Positions 45,735 through 55,240 of a stretch of DNA of 64,000 nt are shown here, piece by piece. The position numbers and the translations under genes are program-made. The stretch spans positions 1-64,000 of the forward strand of contig JACNLO010000052.1 of the NCBI GenBank assembly GCA_014381555.1, written 5' to 3'. Within the stretch, counting starts at the first letter, position 1. The number at the start of each line of letters is the position of its first letter. The notes under the pieces were generated by a model. That model ran no database searches. It had not been told where the DNA came from and saw only the letters and a list, made by a program, of their open reading frames with translations. This DNA comes from Planctomycetota bacterium (GTDB taxonomy: Bacteria; Planctomycetota; Phycisphaerae; Phycisphaerales; SM1A02).

Positions 45735-46848
45735 GGTCGGCTTTTACATCCCATCGGCCACGCTTGGGTGCCTGGCTTCCTCCGCCACCATCAGCATCAA
45801 TAACCTGTTGAATCAATTCTTCTGTAAGCCGACTTGGGTGCCCCTGCCAGCGCACAACATCATCGCTACTAATAATCATTGCAAGTGGAATCCCTTTGCA
45901 CGAAACAGCGTTTTGCATTCTTTTATTTGGGTCCACGGCGACCCCATATTTCATTTTTGTTTTTCGTGTAAAACTTTTCACTTTAGATGCTGTTTCTCCA
46001 GACACTCCAACAATGGCGATATTGTCACCAAAGTGTTCTTTTAACTCGTTCATGTGTGGTATTGAGCGAACGCATGGTGGGCACCATGTTGCCCAAAACT
46101 CGACTATTCTAGTTTTTCCGCTCACATCAACTTCTCCAGAAATCCACTCATCAACCTCAAATTTTGGTGCTTTTTTCCCTTGTTGATTCTTCGCTGATCC
46201 AAATTTTTCGCTATATGCTGGGTACGAAGCCGCTGTCTCTGATTCTTTCGCCGTTTCTGGCTGTTCAAATGTTTTTGTTTTCTTTCTTGGATTAAATGGT
46301 TTGTCGAGCAACAAATCTACGGTTTTTGCTAACCACTTGTTTTGTATACCAACGTGGCGAACTGCTCCGTTTCGGTCAATGATAAAGTTTGTTGGTGTTT
46401 TATAAAAACCGAGTTGGTTGCATGTTTCTCCGGTTGGGTCAACAATTGTGTTAAATGTAAGTTCTTTCTTTTTAATATAACTTTCTGCAGACTTGTTCCC
46501 ATCTGGTGTGTGTATGGTTAACAACACCACATCTTCTGGGTTGCTGGTTTTTTCTAGTAAATTACTGATTATAGATGCTGTTCGTCTACCCTTTGATTTT
46601 GCATTTGTCCAAGACTGAACAACGACAACTTTGCCAAGATGATCTTCCCAGTTGGATGATTCTGCACCGTCTGGAAGTATCCAATATGCGCTTTCAGCAA
46701 TTGGTGGAGGTGCAAAAGAAACCATTGCTTCGATTGATTGACGGTCCTGTTTGTCAAGATCGCCGTCCATCCAGTTGTTTGATACTGTTGTTTCTTGTGC
46801 TGTAATTCCAGCGACACAACTCACGAACAGTGTTGTGATAGTTAACAT
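45727..46848 (-). CDS. TlpA/ResA-like thioredoxin protein with a degenerate N-terminal redoxin domain
   Basis: 373 residues: signal peptide (MLTITTLFVSCVAGITA), an N-terminal AhpC/redoxin-like domain (about 55-190) whose active-site position reads SWTNAKSKGRR, with no Cys pair, then a linker and a second domain (about 225-350) with intact WATWCPPCV. GISGETASKVKSF-like GVSGETASKVKSFT and GIPLAMII fit TlpA. The second domain is a periplasmic dithiol oxidoreductase; the first probably binds a partner only. Coupled to the MATE gene. Confidence 0.83.
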   Translation of the reverse strand: MLTITTLFVSCVAGITAQETTVSNNWMDGDLDKQDRQSIEAMVSFAPPPIAESAYWILPDGAESSNWEDHLGKVVVVQSWTNAKSKGRRTASIISNLLEKTSNPEDVVLLTIHTPDGNKSAESYIKKKELTFNTIVDPTGETCNQLGFYKTPTNFIIDRNGAVRHVGIQNKWLAKTVDLLLDKPFNPRKKTKTFEQPETAKESETAASYPAYSEKFGSAKNQQGKKAPKFEVDEWISGEVDVSGKTRIVEFWATWCPPCVRSIPHMNELKEHFGDNIAIVGVSGETASKVKSFTRKTKMKYGVAVDPNKRMQNAVSCKGIPLAMIISSDDVVRWQGHPSRLTEELIQQVIDADGGGGSQAPKRGRWDVKADHG

Positions 46849-46879
46849 GTCACACCTCCTATGTTTTGTTGGTTATATG

Positions 46880-49078
46880 CTACCAGTTTCCAATAACTTG
46901 GAGAAGGTCGGAAACATTGATGCTTCCGTCTGGAACTGTATCTGCGCCACAAATGCCTTCACAGAAACCCCAGTTTGAGATGATGTTTAACAAGTCTGAC
47001 ACATCTACAACACCATCACAATTAACGTCGCCTTGGATTGCAGTGTTTGATAGTGCAAGAAGTTGTACATCATCAATGTTCCATCCAGAATATCGCCACG
47101 CTGAGTCTGTTGTTCCCATTGTCCAGCGTATTTCAACCGTGTTAGCGGTGCCAATAGTTTGAGAAAGGTCATAAGAAACAGAAACCCACTGAGAATCTTC
47201 TATAACAGATGTGTTTGTCCACAATGTTGACCAAGCACCACCATCGCCGCGTACAGATATTGAGGCGTGGTCATACGATGGTTGTTCAACATTTAAATAT
47301 CTATCAAATTGAAGTTGTATGTTTTGTTGGTTTGAAACATTAATGGTTGGGGTTACTAAGTGTTTTTCTGCAAGGTTGTTTTCGTAATCACCTTGAAGGT
47401 TGTACCCAAAAACATATTGGCCAGTTGCACCAGTTGTTGGATCGGGATTTCCATATTGACCGCCACCACCAGTTGGTGTTCCCCATGACCAAAGACCTGA
47501 TGTTTGCCAGTTAGGATTGGTGTCCATATTCCAGTTTTGAATTTCTGTAGCCACGCCTACTTGCAGAACTTCTTCTCCAAGCGGATACCTGTGAGTTTCT
47601 CCGTCTGTGGATTCAATACTAATCCAATACTCGCTGTTAACACCACAGGTCGATATTGGTATCTGAGCTGTATATTGTGTTCCTGAATCGTGCTGAATTG
47701 ACCGAGTAGCAAAAGGTCCATTGCTTCCATAACGAACATGGAGTGTTGCGGTATTTTCGAGCAACACTTCTTCAAAAACTGGTTCTATATTAATTGGAAG
47801 CGTTTGCATTTCACCCGCTAGTCCAAACCCAGGAACACCGTTTGGAAACGAAAACGAAACTGAATTTTGAATAAACCGAAGCATTGCCATTGCTCCGGCT
47901 AGATTTTCTTCGCATGTTGGCAAGATTTCGTTTGGTGGAAGGTCGAATCCCGGCGAGCCAGTAGGTCTCAGTTCAATTGTATAGGAGAGGGCACCGCGGT
48001 CTGTTACCCAGTCAGGAAATACTCCGTCCGCCAAATACAATAAGTCGCCACCTGTTCCAGCAGCATACGTTTCACCATGAACACTTAATATTGCATCGCT
48101 TATGTCGTTTGACAGTGCTTTTACTATATCTACTCGTGGTGGCGTGTTGTTGCTACTTGCCCACGGCTCAAGAACCAGTTGTGAATAACTATGAAAATCA
48201 ATATGTGCCACTAGGTTTGGAAGGGATACAACCAAGTCCCTCATTGCTTGCGCCTCTGGTTCGGAAAACGCGCTTGGTCCGACATACACATCACTACACG
48301 TGTTTGTACTTGTGCTGTCGCCACCATTCCAAGCAAAACCCCAGTTTCGGTTTAAATCTACACCCTCGCACGATCCAGAGTTGTTCCTCCTGTTTTTTCT
48401 CCAAAAGCGATCGCCATTTGGAGCGTATGTAAACTCGTATCCATCTGGATTCACGATTGGAACAATTATTATTTCTGTGGTTTCAAGAATTGTTGTTATT
48501 TCAGAATCAACGTTCCAACCTTCAACCAGCGCATCAATAATATACATTGGAACCATGACTGCAACCCACTCTCGGGCGTGTTGGCATCCGTTCCATAGCA
48601 CTTGCTTTCTTCCAACAGAATCTCCTGGCGCAGTAATTCGTATCCCATTTATGTTTCTCCCCTCATGTGTTACTCCGACCGTAAAGACTGATGCTATGTT
48701 TGGGTACGCTTGTTCAACTTGGTTGAGCCGAGTGTTAACTTCGTTCCAGGTTTTAAAATCGCTATACCAACCACCAAGCCCGCGCATTCTAGCTTCTTCG
48801 CGAGATTGTTCATATTTTAAAATATATGAATCGATGTTGGTTTCTAACACCTCAAAATCTATCTTCATTTTTTCTGCAAATTCAATATGAGAATCATCGA
48901 ACAACATGGGCGTCGAGCCTTTGTGGTCAAAGCAGTCCAAAGACCGAGCCCCCAATTCGCGAAGCGTGTTAAGTTGTTTTTGATTTTCGATATGAGCACG
49001 GACTATAGAGGTTCCCTCATATTGACCGGCTGAAAGAATGGCGCCTATTGTTATGGTGATTGTAGAAAACAGCATCAT
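46880..49078 (-). CDS. Secreted M14 zinc carboxypeptidase with dockerin-like tail
   Basis: 732 residues: signal peptide, propeptide (to about 110), M14 catalytic domain (about 115-420) with zinc ligands His and Glu in NGCQHAREW, third His in HIDFHSYSQ and catalytic Glu in YTIELRPTG. A beta domain follows (about 520-670, WNMDTNPNWQTSGLWSWG, MAM/jelly-roll-like), then a dockerin-like end with two units (DVNCDGVVDVSDLLNIISNW and DGSINVSDLLQVI). It resembles carboxypeptidase T. It digests peptides outside the cell. It ends 31 nt upstream of the TlpA gene. Confidence 0.88.
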   Translation of the reverse strand: MMLFSTITITIGAILSAGQYEGTSIVRAHIENQKQLNTLRELGARSLDCFDHKGSTPMLFDDSHIEFAEKMKIDFEVLETNIDSYILKYEQSREEARMRGLGGWYSDFKTWNEVNTRLNQVEQAYPNIASVFTVGVTHEGRNINGIRITAPGDSVGRKQVLWNGCQHAREWVAVMVPMYIIDALVEGWNVDSEITTILETTEIIIVPIVNPDGYEFTYAPNGDRFWRKNRRNNSGSCEGVDLNRNWGFAWNGGDSTSTNTCSDVYVGPSAFSEPEAQAMRDLVVSLPNLVAHIDFHSYSQLVLEPWASSNNTPPRVDIVKALSNDISDAILSVHGETYAAGTGGDLLYLADGVFPDWVTDRGALSYTIELRPTGSPGFDLPPNEILPTCEENLAGAMAMLRFIQNSVSFSFPNGVPGFGLAGEMQTLPINIEPVFEEVLLENTATLHVRYGSNGPFATRSIQHDSGTQYTAQIPISTCGVNSEYWISIESTDGETHRYPLGEEVLQVGVATEIQNWNMDTNPNWQTSGLWSWGTPTGGGGQYGNPDPTTGATGQYVFGYNLQGDYENNLAEKHLVTPTINVSNQQNIQLQFDRYLNVEQPSYDHASISVRGDGGAWSTLWTNTSVIEDSQWVSVSYDLSQTIGTANTVEIRWTMGTTDSAWRYSGWNIDDVQLLALSNTAIQGDVNCDGVVDVSDLLNIISNWGFCEGICGADTVPDGSINVSDLLQVIGNW

Positions 49079-49174
49079 GGTGACCTCTATTATGAGACAT
49101 TTGCATTAAAAAGCGAGTGTTTTTTATATGTTTTCGTGATTGACAAGGTTTGGTTGCAATGGGATGCTGTTGAA

Positions 49175-50137
49175 ATGAAAATAACTTTAGGATTTATCGT
49201 TTTCTTTCTTTTTTCAGCTGGGTGCACTTCTGCTCCGCTTGGACCCACACACGTCTCTGATGTTGGCATTTTGGTTAGGGAAGACGTTACCATAATCAGG
49301 CCTGTGTCTGCAAAGCGTGTCGATTGGTCAGAACTCTTATCTAAAATCCACGGTGCGGATGTTATTTTGCTTGGAGAGCAACATGACCACGCGGTAGGAC
49401 ATGCTGTACAACTTGCCGTTGTTGAGGATGTGATGGACACATATCCAAACAGTGTTCTTGCGCTTGAAATGTTAGAGCGTGACGAACAAAATCTTATCGA
49501 TGACTATATGGAAGATTTTATTGACGATGAGGATTTTGAAAAATTAACCAACTCTAAAAACTGGGGGGCGAGTGGTGGGTGGGTCGCGTGGTACCAACCG
49601 ATTGTTGATGCTGTAAAAAGTCGTGGTGGAGGTGTGGTTGGTGCAAACGCACCGCGTCGTTATGTTCGGATTGCAAGAATTGATGGGTATGAAAAAATTG
49701 ATGAATTAACTGGAGCTAGGCGTGGTTACATTGATTACCCAGAAGAACTTTCTGGTGGTAGGTATCGTCAACGATTTTGGGAACTTGGGGAGAAGATGCA
49801 TGACGATGAAGATTCTGATGAAGATTCACCCGAGATTGATGTGAGTGTAATCGACCCAGATGATCCAATGTTGCCTGTTTTTCGGAGCCAACAAGCGTGG
49901 GATGCGACTATGGCTCAATCGGTTGTTAATGCACATCCCGGTGGTGATAGAAAGGTGATTCTTCTGGTTGGGCAATTTCACGTTGAATATGACGGTGGCA
50001 TTGTTCAAGAATTACGCAACAGAATGCCAGAAGCAAAAATTCTTGTGGTTTCAATTCAAAGGGAAATCCCTGAAGAAGATTGGGGAGGAACCCCACCTAT
50101 CGCAGATTTTATGATTGTTGAAAAAGATAGTAATTAG
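49175..50137 (+). CDS. ChaN-family lipoprotein
   Basis: 320 residues from ATG 49175, giving a lipoprotein signal (FFLFSAGCTSA); the earlier start adds 13 residues and spoils it. ChaN landmarks: DVILLGEQHDHAVGHAVQL, ALEMLERDEQ, VGANAPRRYVRIA and LLVGQFHVEYDGG. ChaN-type proteins bind haem in other bacteria. An acidic insertion (about 210-230) is present. The stop overlaps the convergent Sua5 gene by 4 nt. Confidence 0.85.
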   Translation: MKITLGFIVFFLFSAGCTSAPLGPTHVSDVGILVREDVTIIRPVSAKRVDWSELLSKIHGADVILLGEQHDHAVGHAVQLAVVEDVMDTYPNSVLALEMLERDEQNLIDDYMEDFIDDEDFEKLTNSKNWGASGGWVAWYQPIVDAVKSRGGGVVGANAPRRYVRIARIDGYEKIDELTGARRGYIDYPEELSGGRYRQRFWELGEKMHDDEDSDEDSPEIDVSVIDPDDPMLPVFRSQQAWDATMAQSVVNAHPGGDRKVILLVGQFHVEYDGGIVQELRNRMPEAKILVVSIQREIPEEDWGGTPPIADFMIVEKDSN

Positions 50138-51078
50138 GATCCGGCAGCACATCGCGATAACCTGTCTTGAATAGCGAGCCAGCTTGGTGTTGGTGGTGGT
50201 TTTTCAATAAAAATAACAGATGCTCCGATGTCGTCTAGTTCTCTTAATGCACCATACATTTTTGCGCCATATTCTTTTGGTGATGTTGGCATTTGAATAT
50301 TCTTTTTGGACTTTATGGGGATACCAAACAACACTATTGTTGCACATGTGTTGTCTTGTGTTTTTATTATTTCATTAGTGGACACAAGTCGTGTTGGTGT
50401 GTTTGGAGCATAGTGTTGGAGTGATGTTCCGGGAGAATCTGTTTGCGATGTTTGTCTTTGGTTGGATATTATCCCAATTACACTCTCAATTTCATCACGA
50501 GTGATGGTTCCAGGGCGAAGTATCTCGGTGGCACCCACAAGCGATAAAACTGTTGATTCAATTCCATCTTCACATGGTCCACCGTCAAGAGTGTTGACAC
50601 AAAAACCAAACGCGTCTTCAACGTGCTGCGCTGTTGTTGGAGAAATGTAACCAGAAACATTTGCTGATGGTGCCGAAACGGGGTGCCCAAATTGTTTTAA
50701 GAGTTTTTGAGCAACGATGTGTTTTGGGCACCGAATTGCAATTGTTTCTCTTCCTCCACAAGCTGATTTAGGAACACTCTTTTTTTTAGGAAGAACTATT
50801 GTGAGTGGTCCGGGCCAAAATTCTCTTGCTAGAGACTCACACCTGTCATCCCAATCATCAGTAAGTTCATTTACAAAAGACACATTTTGTATATGCGCAA
50901 TCATTGGGTTGTTGATTGGTCGACCCTTTGTCTTGTAAACAAGGTCTATTGCATTGGTGTTAAATGTATCGCAACCTAATCCATATACGGTCTCGGTTGG
51001 AAACGCCACAATTCCTCCGTTTTGTAGGGTTTTTACTGCAGAATCAATCGCCTCGTCGGTTGGTGCTTCTATGGTCAT
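50134..51078 (-). CDS. tsaC: L-threonylcarbamoyladenylate synthase (Sua5/TsaC)
   Basis: 314 residues: the YrdC/Sua5 domain (1-210) with GGIVAFPTETVYGLGCDTFN, KGRPINNPMIAHI, and SAPSANVSG, then a Sua5-specific C-terminal domain linked by SPGTSLQHYAP. It makes threonylcarbamoyl-AMP from Thr, bicarbonate and ATP for tRNA t6A37. The length places it with the long Sua5 type rather than the short TsaC. It overlaps the TolC-like gene by 4 nt. Confidence 0.93.
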   Translation of the reverse strand: MTIEAPTDEAIDSAVKTLQNGGIVAFPTETVYGLGCDTFNTNAIDLVYKTKGRPINNPMIAHIQNVSFVNELTDDWDDRCESLAREFWPGPLTIVLPKKKSVPKSACGGRETIAIRCPKHIVAQKLLKQFGHPVSAPSANVSGYISPTTAQHVEDAFGFCVNTLDGGPCEDGIESTVLSLVGATEILRPGTITRDEIESVIGIISNQRQTSQTDSPGTSLQHYAPNTPTRLVSTNEIIKTQDNTCATIVLFGIPIKSKKNIQMPTSPKEYGAKMYGALRELDDIGASVIFIEKPPPTPSWLAIQDRLSRCAAGS

Positions 51079-52814
51079 TCTATGTCCACTTGGTGCATTT
51101 CGAGTGTAGTCCCCATGGCCAAGTATAGTTGTGATATTGATTTGTTGTAATTAATAATTGAAGCAAACTCTGCAATTCTTGCTGTCGCCAATACCGACTG
51201 TGTTTGTAATTTTAAATTCAAAAATGTTGGACTTAGCCCAGCCATAGTTTCTTCTTCTACGTTTAGTGCCCGAAGGTTTTCGGCTTGAGCAATCCGAAAC
51301 GCCTTGTTTGCTCTGATAAGTTCTGCGTTTGTCACAATGTCTCGAAGAGCGGTTTTAACTTCGATTGTTGCTTGTTGAATTGCTTGTTTATATGTTGCAA
51401 CAGCGCTCATTTTTTGAAGACGTGACGACGTGTAGTTTGCTTCTGCGGCTCTGTTTCCAAGTGGTATTTGAAATGATAAACCGGCAAGATAGTTTACATA
51501 GTCTGCATTAAAAACTTCAGTGTATCCATCACCAGCGGTATCACCAAGGCCATAAAAGGACATTTGTGCCTGCATGTCAAGTTGCGGCAGTCTTGCGTTA
51601 TCAGCCACCTGAACGTTTATGTCTTCGGCTTGAATTGCCAGGGTTAGTTTGTGAAGGTCTGGCCTGTTTTCTAAAGACGTCATAATTGCTTGTCTAAGTG
51701 ATATAGAGATTTTAGTTGCTTCAATAGCGCCAACTGGCTGGATAACCTCTTCAGTTTGAAGCGAGAACTCGTCTGTATTTATTAATTTTTTTATTGCGTC
51801 AGATGCCTTTTGAACCAACGATTGTTGTTTAATCACATCTGCTTTTCTTTGTTGAACAGTAGCAACCGCTTGTGCATAATCTGCCTCGCCGGCGTCATAA
51901 GTTCTGCGAATATCGAGTATTTTTACCACCTTTTCGCCCTGGTCAAGAAGCCATGTTTTAACCTGCAGTGTCTTCCACTGTAGGGCTAGGTTTAAGTACT
52001 CTTGTTCTGTTGTTGTTACAACTGTGTTCAGTGTGTTTCGCAAATCTTCTTTAGATTGCCCATGAACTATTTCTGCAATATGAACTTGTGCCCTTGTAAC
52101 GGTTTCCCCAAAGTTTCGAAGAAGTGGTTGAGTAAGGTCTATTGTTCCAATCGACTGCCACGCGGGATCTGGTGTGACCGATGTTCCTGTTGTTGAGTTG
52201 TTTGTTTTTGTGATGTTTGTAGAGAGCGTAATAGACCCTCCGCCATAAAGTTGTCTTACTAATGACAAGTTTCCATCAAAGGTGTCTGAAGATGATTCAG
52301 CAGAGTTTACCGGCGTGCCACCAACAACAACTTGTTGTTGTGGTTTGTTTGAGTGCTGTGAGGTTGCTCCTGCTCCAAAAAGAAAGTCGAACGCCGCTTC
52401 TTGGGTTTTTGTTGATTGTTCTTTTATTGTTGGTTGTATCGAGGCGATTTGTATATCAAGGTTGTTTTCAATTGCAAACAAAATCGCTTCGTCCAGATAC
52501 ATCGAAACTGTTGTTGGTTTGTTGTAGTAAAGGTTGACGCCAAGGTTTGACTCCCAGTCGTCTTCGAGGTTTGCTGGTGATAGTTCTAATATTTCTTCCA
52601 ACCTGCTAGCTAGTGATTCCTCTACTTCTGTTGGTCCTTTGTGTGGCAGTTCTATAAGGATATCGGGGTCAATTATCCCATTTATATCTTCCACTATTAC
52701 AGGTTTTTCGGTATGTGGGTCGATGGTTGTTTTGTTACTTTTCAGTGGAGAAGAGCATCCATGAGACAGTGTGATGGTAATCAAGGCGATAATTTGGGGG
52801 GTTTTTTGATACAT
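51075..52814 (-). CDS. TolC-family outer-membrane efflux protein
   Basis: 579 residues: signal region with TLSHGCSS (possible lipobox), a polar segment, then two TolC/OEP repeats, each with long helices and beta segments (ATSQHSNKPQQQVVVGG...; LSLVRQLYGGGSITLSTN; NARLPQLDMQAQMSFYGLG; FQIPLGNRAAEANYTSSRL). It forms an outer-membrane channel and periplasmic tunnel. No membrane-fusion protein or inner pump is adjacent in this window, other than the MATE gene 6 kb away. Confidence 0.88.
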   Translation of the reverse strand: MYQKTPQIIALITITLSHGCSSPLKSNKTTIDPHTEKPVIVEDINGIIDPDILIELPHKGPTEVEESLASRLEEILELSPANLEDDWESNLGVNLYYNKPTTVSMYLDEAILFAIENNLDIQIASIQPTIKEQSTKTQEAAFDFLFGAGATSQHSNKPQQQVVVGGTPVNSAESSSDTFDGNLSLVRQLYGGGSITLSTNITKTNNSTTGTSVTPDPAWQSIGTIDLTQPLLRNFGETVTRAQVHIAEIVHGQSKEDLRNTLNTVVTTTEQEYLNLALQWKTLQVKTWLLDQGEKVVKILDIRRTYDAGEADYAQAVATVQQRKADVIKQQSLVQKASDAIKKLINTDEFSLQTEEVIQPVGAIEATKISISLRQAIMTSLENRPDLHKLTLAIQAEDINVQVADNARLPQLDMQAQMSFYGLGDTAGDGYTEVFNADYVNYLAGLSFQIPLGNRAAEANYTSSRLQKMSAVATYKQAIQQATIEVKTALRDIVTNAELIRANKAFRIAQAENLRALNVEEETMAGLSPTFLNLKLQTQSVLATARIAEFASIINYNKSISQLYLAMGTTLEMHQVDIE

Positions 52815-52918
52815 GTATTGAGAATATCGTTATCTAAGAGGTTGCTAGAACTGGCGAAGATGGATACCCTCACCATTATTACGTGTCCTGCAAAACAAGG
52901 AAGTCGAGGAGGCCAATA

Positions 52919-54145
52919 ATGCCAACAAAACAATATAAAAAACAATCATTTTTAATGGTGCTTCTAGTACCAACAACCATTGCACTTGCGCAATCAAATG
53001 ATGGGAGTTTGGGTGATTCTCCGTGGATTGGGGTAGTGACTGCTGAAACCGCTGATATTCGCTGTGGTTCGAACGAAAGTTACTATGCGATTGCTACCGC
53101 GAAAAAAGGTGATCTTGTTCGTGTTCACGGTAAGCGGCAAGACTGGTTAAAAGTAGATACCTCTGGAAGTGTTTTTGAAGACACCGTTGGATATATAAAA
53201 TATCCTGCGGTTGAAACCGACGTTTTTGAGGTGACTGGTGAAAGTGGGTGTGTAAGTGGTGATTTGGATGTTCTTGCAAAAAACACCGAGTCTGTAGATT
53301 TGTACCGATCATGGCGTCCAATACTTCAATTACAAAGCGGGGATCAGGTTCAGGTTGTTGAATCAACAACGACTAGCCCTGGAACGTTGCACCGTGATGC
53401 GTATGTTGTTCATACGATTAAATTACCAACAAACGCAATTGGGTGGGTTGACTCTTCAACTATTGAGCGAGCAACCCCAGAACTAATTTCTATGTTAAGT
53501 GATGGTGCTGGTTTTGAAATTATTCCAACAGAATCTGTTTCTCTTGAAACTGCCGAAACTGTTGTTGTTGAAACAAAACCTGTTCGACTTGAACCGTTGA
53601 CGCTTGTTGGATTAGAGGAGGCGTGGAAAAAAATTACCGCTGAACCTGCGATGGGTGCCGAGGTGGAACCACTAAGAGTTATGTACTTAGAATTGCTTTC
53701 TGAGAATAGTGGCGACCTGGTTATTGAGCAAATTGCTGGTGGTCGAATAAAACAACTTGGTGTGTGGAGTGGTTTACAAAAGCAACGGGAAAAGATTGAG
53801 TCACTCAGGCTCAATCTGGCGGAAAAATCTGGAGATGTAACCGATTACCAGTCTGTTGTGTCTTTGTATGGTGACTATGTTTTGGTTGGACGATTATCTA
53901 TGTCTAACACTTTTAATGGTCAACTTCGCCCTTTTATGTACCGAATTCAGGATGTAGATTCTGGACGAACTTTGGGTTATTTGCCTGTAAACAAGGATTG
54001 GGATCTCACAGGACTTGTTGGTGAAACAATTGGGCTTGTTGGCAACGATAGCTGGAACGCTAACTGGCGTGTTCGTGTTGTTGATGCCAAGAGGTTTGAT
54101 ATTTTGTCACCCACTACCGCTACCGTTACTCCTGATATACAATAG
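52919..54145 (+). CDS. Secreted SH3-domain protein, unknown function
   Basis: 408 residues from ATG 52919, which has GAGGAGG 7 nt upstream. Signal peptide (KQSFLMVLLVPTTIALAQ), then a bacterial SH3 domain (about 30-85, VVTAETADIRCGSNESYYAI and GDLVRVHGKRQDWLKV) with the RCGxxxxYYAIATAKKGD pattern. The C-terminal part (about 250-405) is unassigned. Bacterial SH3 modules often bind cell wall. It is followed by the tRNA-Ala gene. Confidence 0.75.
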   Translation: MPTKQYKKQSFLMVLLVPTTIALAQSNDGSLGDSPWIGVVTAETADIRCGSNESYYAIATAKKGDLVRVHGKRQDWLKVDTSGSVFEDTVGYIKYPAVETDVFEVTGESGCVSGDLDVLAKNTESVDLYRSWRPILQLQSGDQVQVVESTTTSPGTLHRDAYVVHTIKLPTNAIGWVDSSTIERATPELISMLSDGAGFEIIPTESVSLETAETVVVETKPVRLEPLTLVGLEEAWKKITAEPAMGAEVEPLRVMYLELLSENSGDLVIEQIAGGRIKQLGVWSGLQKQREKIESLRLNLAEKSGDVTDYQSVVSLYGDYVLVGRLSMSNTFNGQLRPFMYRIQDVDSGRTLGYLPVNKDWDLTGLVGETIGLVGNDSWNANWRVRVVDAKRFDILSPTTATVTPDIQ

Positions 54146-54242
54146 TACGCTTTCCAACCGAGATGATCACTATCAGACTCCCAATCGATCATCTAGGGTG
54201 GAGCCCACTTCCCTCACCCTGTTTTAGGAACGAGGGTTCTTT

Positions 54243-54315
54243 GGGGCATTAGCTCAATTGGGAGAGCGCTGCCTTTGCAAGGCAGAGGTTATCGGTTCGA
54301 GCCCGATATGCTCCA
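54243..54315 (+). tRNA. tRNA-Ala (UGC anticodon)
   Basis: A 73-nt cloverleaf: acceptor GGGGCAT/ATGCTCC with the G3-U70 wobble that marks tRNA-Ala and discriminator A; anticodon stem CTGCC/GGCAG around TTTGCAA (anticodon TGC); T-arm with TTCGAGC. CCA is not encoded. Confidence 0.96.
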
Positions 54316-54350
54316 TTAAAAAACCACAAACACTGTTTGTGGTTTTTTAA
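54316..54350 (+). terminator. Terminator after tRNA-Ala
   Basis: A perfect 16-bp inverted repeat (TTAAAAAACCACAAAC and its complement) with loop ACT; in RNA a GC-containing stem followed by U6. It starts one base after the tRNA discriminator, the same layout as at tRNA-Cys. Confidence 0.85.
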
Positions 54351-54368
54351 TTGCAACACCATTGATAC

Positions 54369-55148
54369 TCAACTCGGGCGATAGACGTCGTACCGAATCG
54401 TTTTACCCTCATGTACTGCTACTGGATTATTTTTTATATGTTGCGAGTGTGTTGGTCGTTTAATCACAATTCTTTGGGTTGCTGTTTGAAGAGCAGCTTC
54501 AAACATTAGCGTGGTTTCTTTTGGGTTTTCGTGACCAACTATTGATTGGAGGGCCTGAATGTGCCCGGGTGGCAACGCGCTCTTTTTCTTTTTTGGAGGA
54601 AACATTGGGTCTATATATATAACTTCGGGGTTTTCTATTTTAGAAAAATGATTAATCGAGTTTGATTCAACAAACTGTAACCTCCCACCAATTGCCTCAT
54701 CGAGTTCCGTGTTTAGCTGGGCTCGATACAGCCCGTCTCTTAACAATACTGAAATAATTGGAGACTGCTCGATTGCTATTACGTTGTACCCCATGAGTGT
54801 CAACAACATTGCGTCTTTTCCAAAACCAGCTGTTGCATCAATTACTGTTGTATAGTCGCCTATGGCTTTGGGAAGTTGTTGTTTTTTTGAAAGATTCCCA
54901 GCTCCAATTCGCCTGTCAATTGTAGAAAAATCTACCAGAATGCCTTTTTTGTGAATGTGGCTTGATAGTCGAAGCTCGACCCCCTTTGCCCCAAAATAAA
55001 CCGTATATTTTGATTTTGTTTTATCTCTGCCGAGTTGTTCAATCAGGTGTGCAGATTCTTTAACAAGACGATCATCCTGAGTATCAACAACCACCTCAAC
55101 ACCTTCTGGGTGCTGTACACTGCCTTGTCTAGTTTTTGAGAAAGACAT
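54369..55148 (-). CDS. rsmJ: 16S rRNA m2G methyltransferase RsmJ
   Basis: From ATG 55148 the product is 259 residues, close to the family length of about 250; longer readings run into the divergent M16 gene. RsmJ (DUF548) motifs are clear: VDFSTIDRRIGAGN, SAM-binding VIDATAGFGKDAMLLTLMG, AIEQSPIISVLLRDGL, the catalytic YIDPMFPPKKKKSALPPG and TQRIVIKRP. RsmJ makes m2G1516 in E. coli 16S rRNA. No Shine-Dalgarno sequence is seen before this start, so the start is uncertain. Confidence 0.88.
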   Translation of the reverse strand: MSFSKTRQGSVQHPEGVEVVVDTQDDRLVKESAHLIEQLGRDKTKSKYTVYFGAKGVELRLSSHIHKKGILVDFSTIDRRIGAGNLSKKQQLPKAIGDYTTVIDATAGFGKDAMLLTLMGYNVIAIEQSPIISVLLRDGLYRAQLNTELDEAIGGRLQFVESNSINHFSKIENPEVIYIDPMFPPKKKKSALPPGHIQALQSIVGHENPKETTLMFEAALQTATQRIVIKRPTHSQHIKNNPVAVHEGKTIRYDVYRPS

Positions 55149-55240
55149 ATTTTGATTTATTTTACAGTTGAATTCAACACCGTAATTGTCCAACCAAGAC
55201 AGTTTTCTAAGCAGCCACATGTATTCATTAGGAGTTTTAC

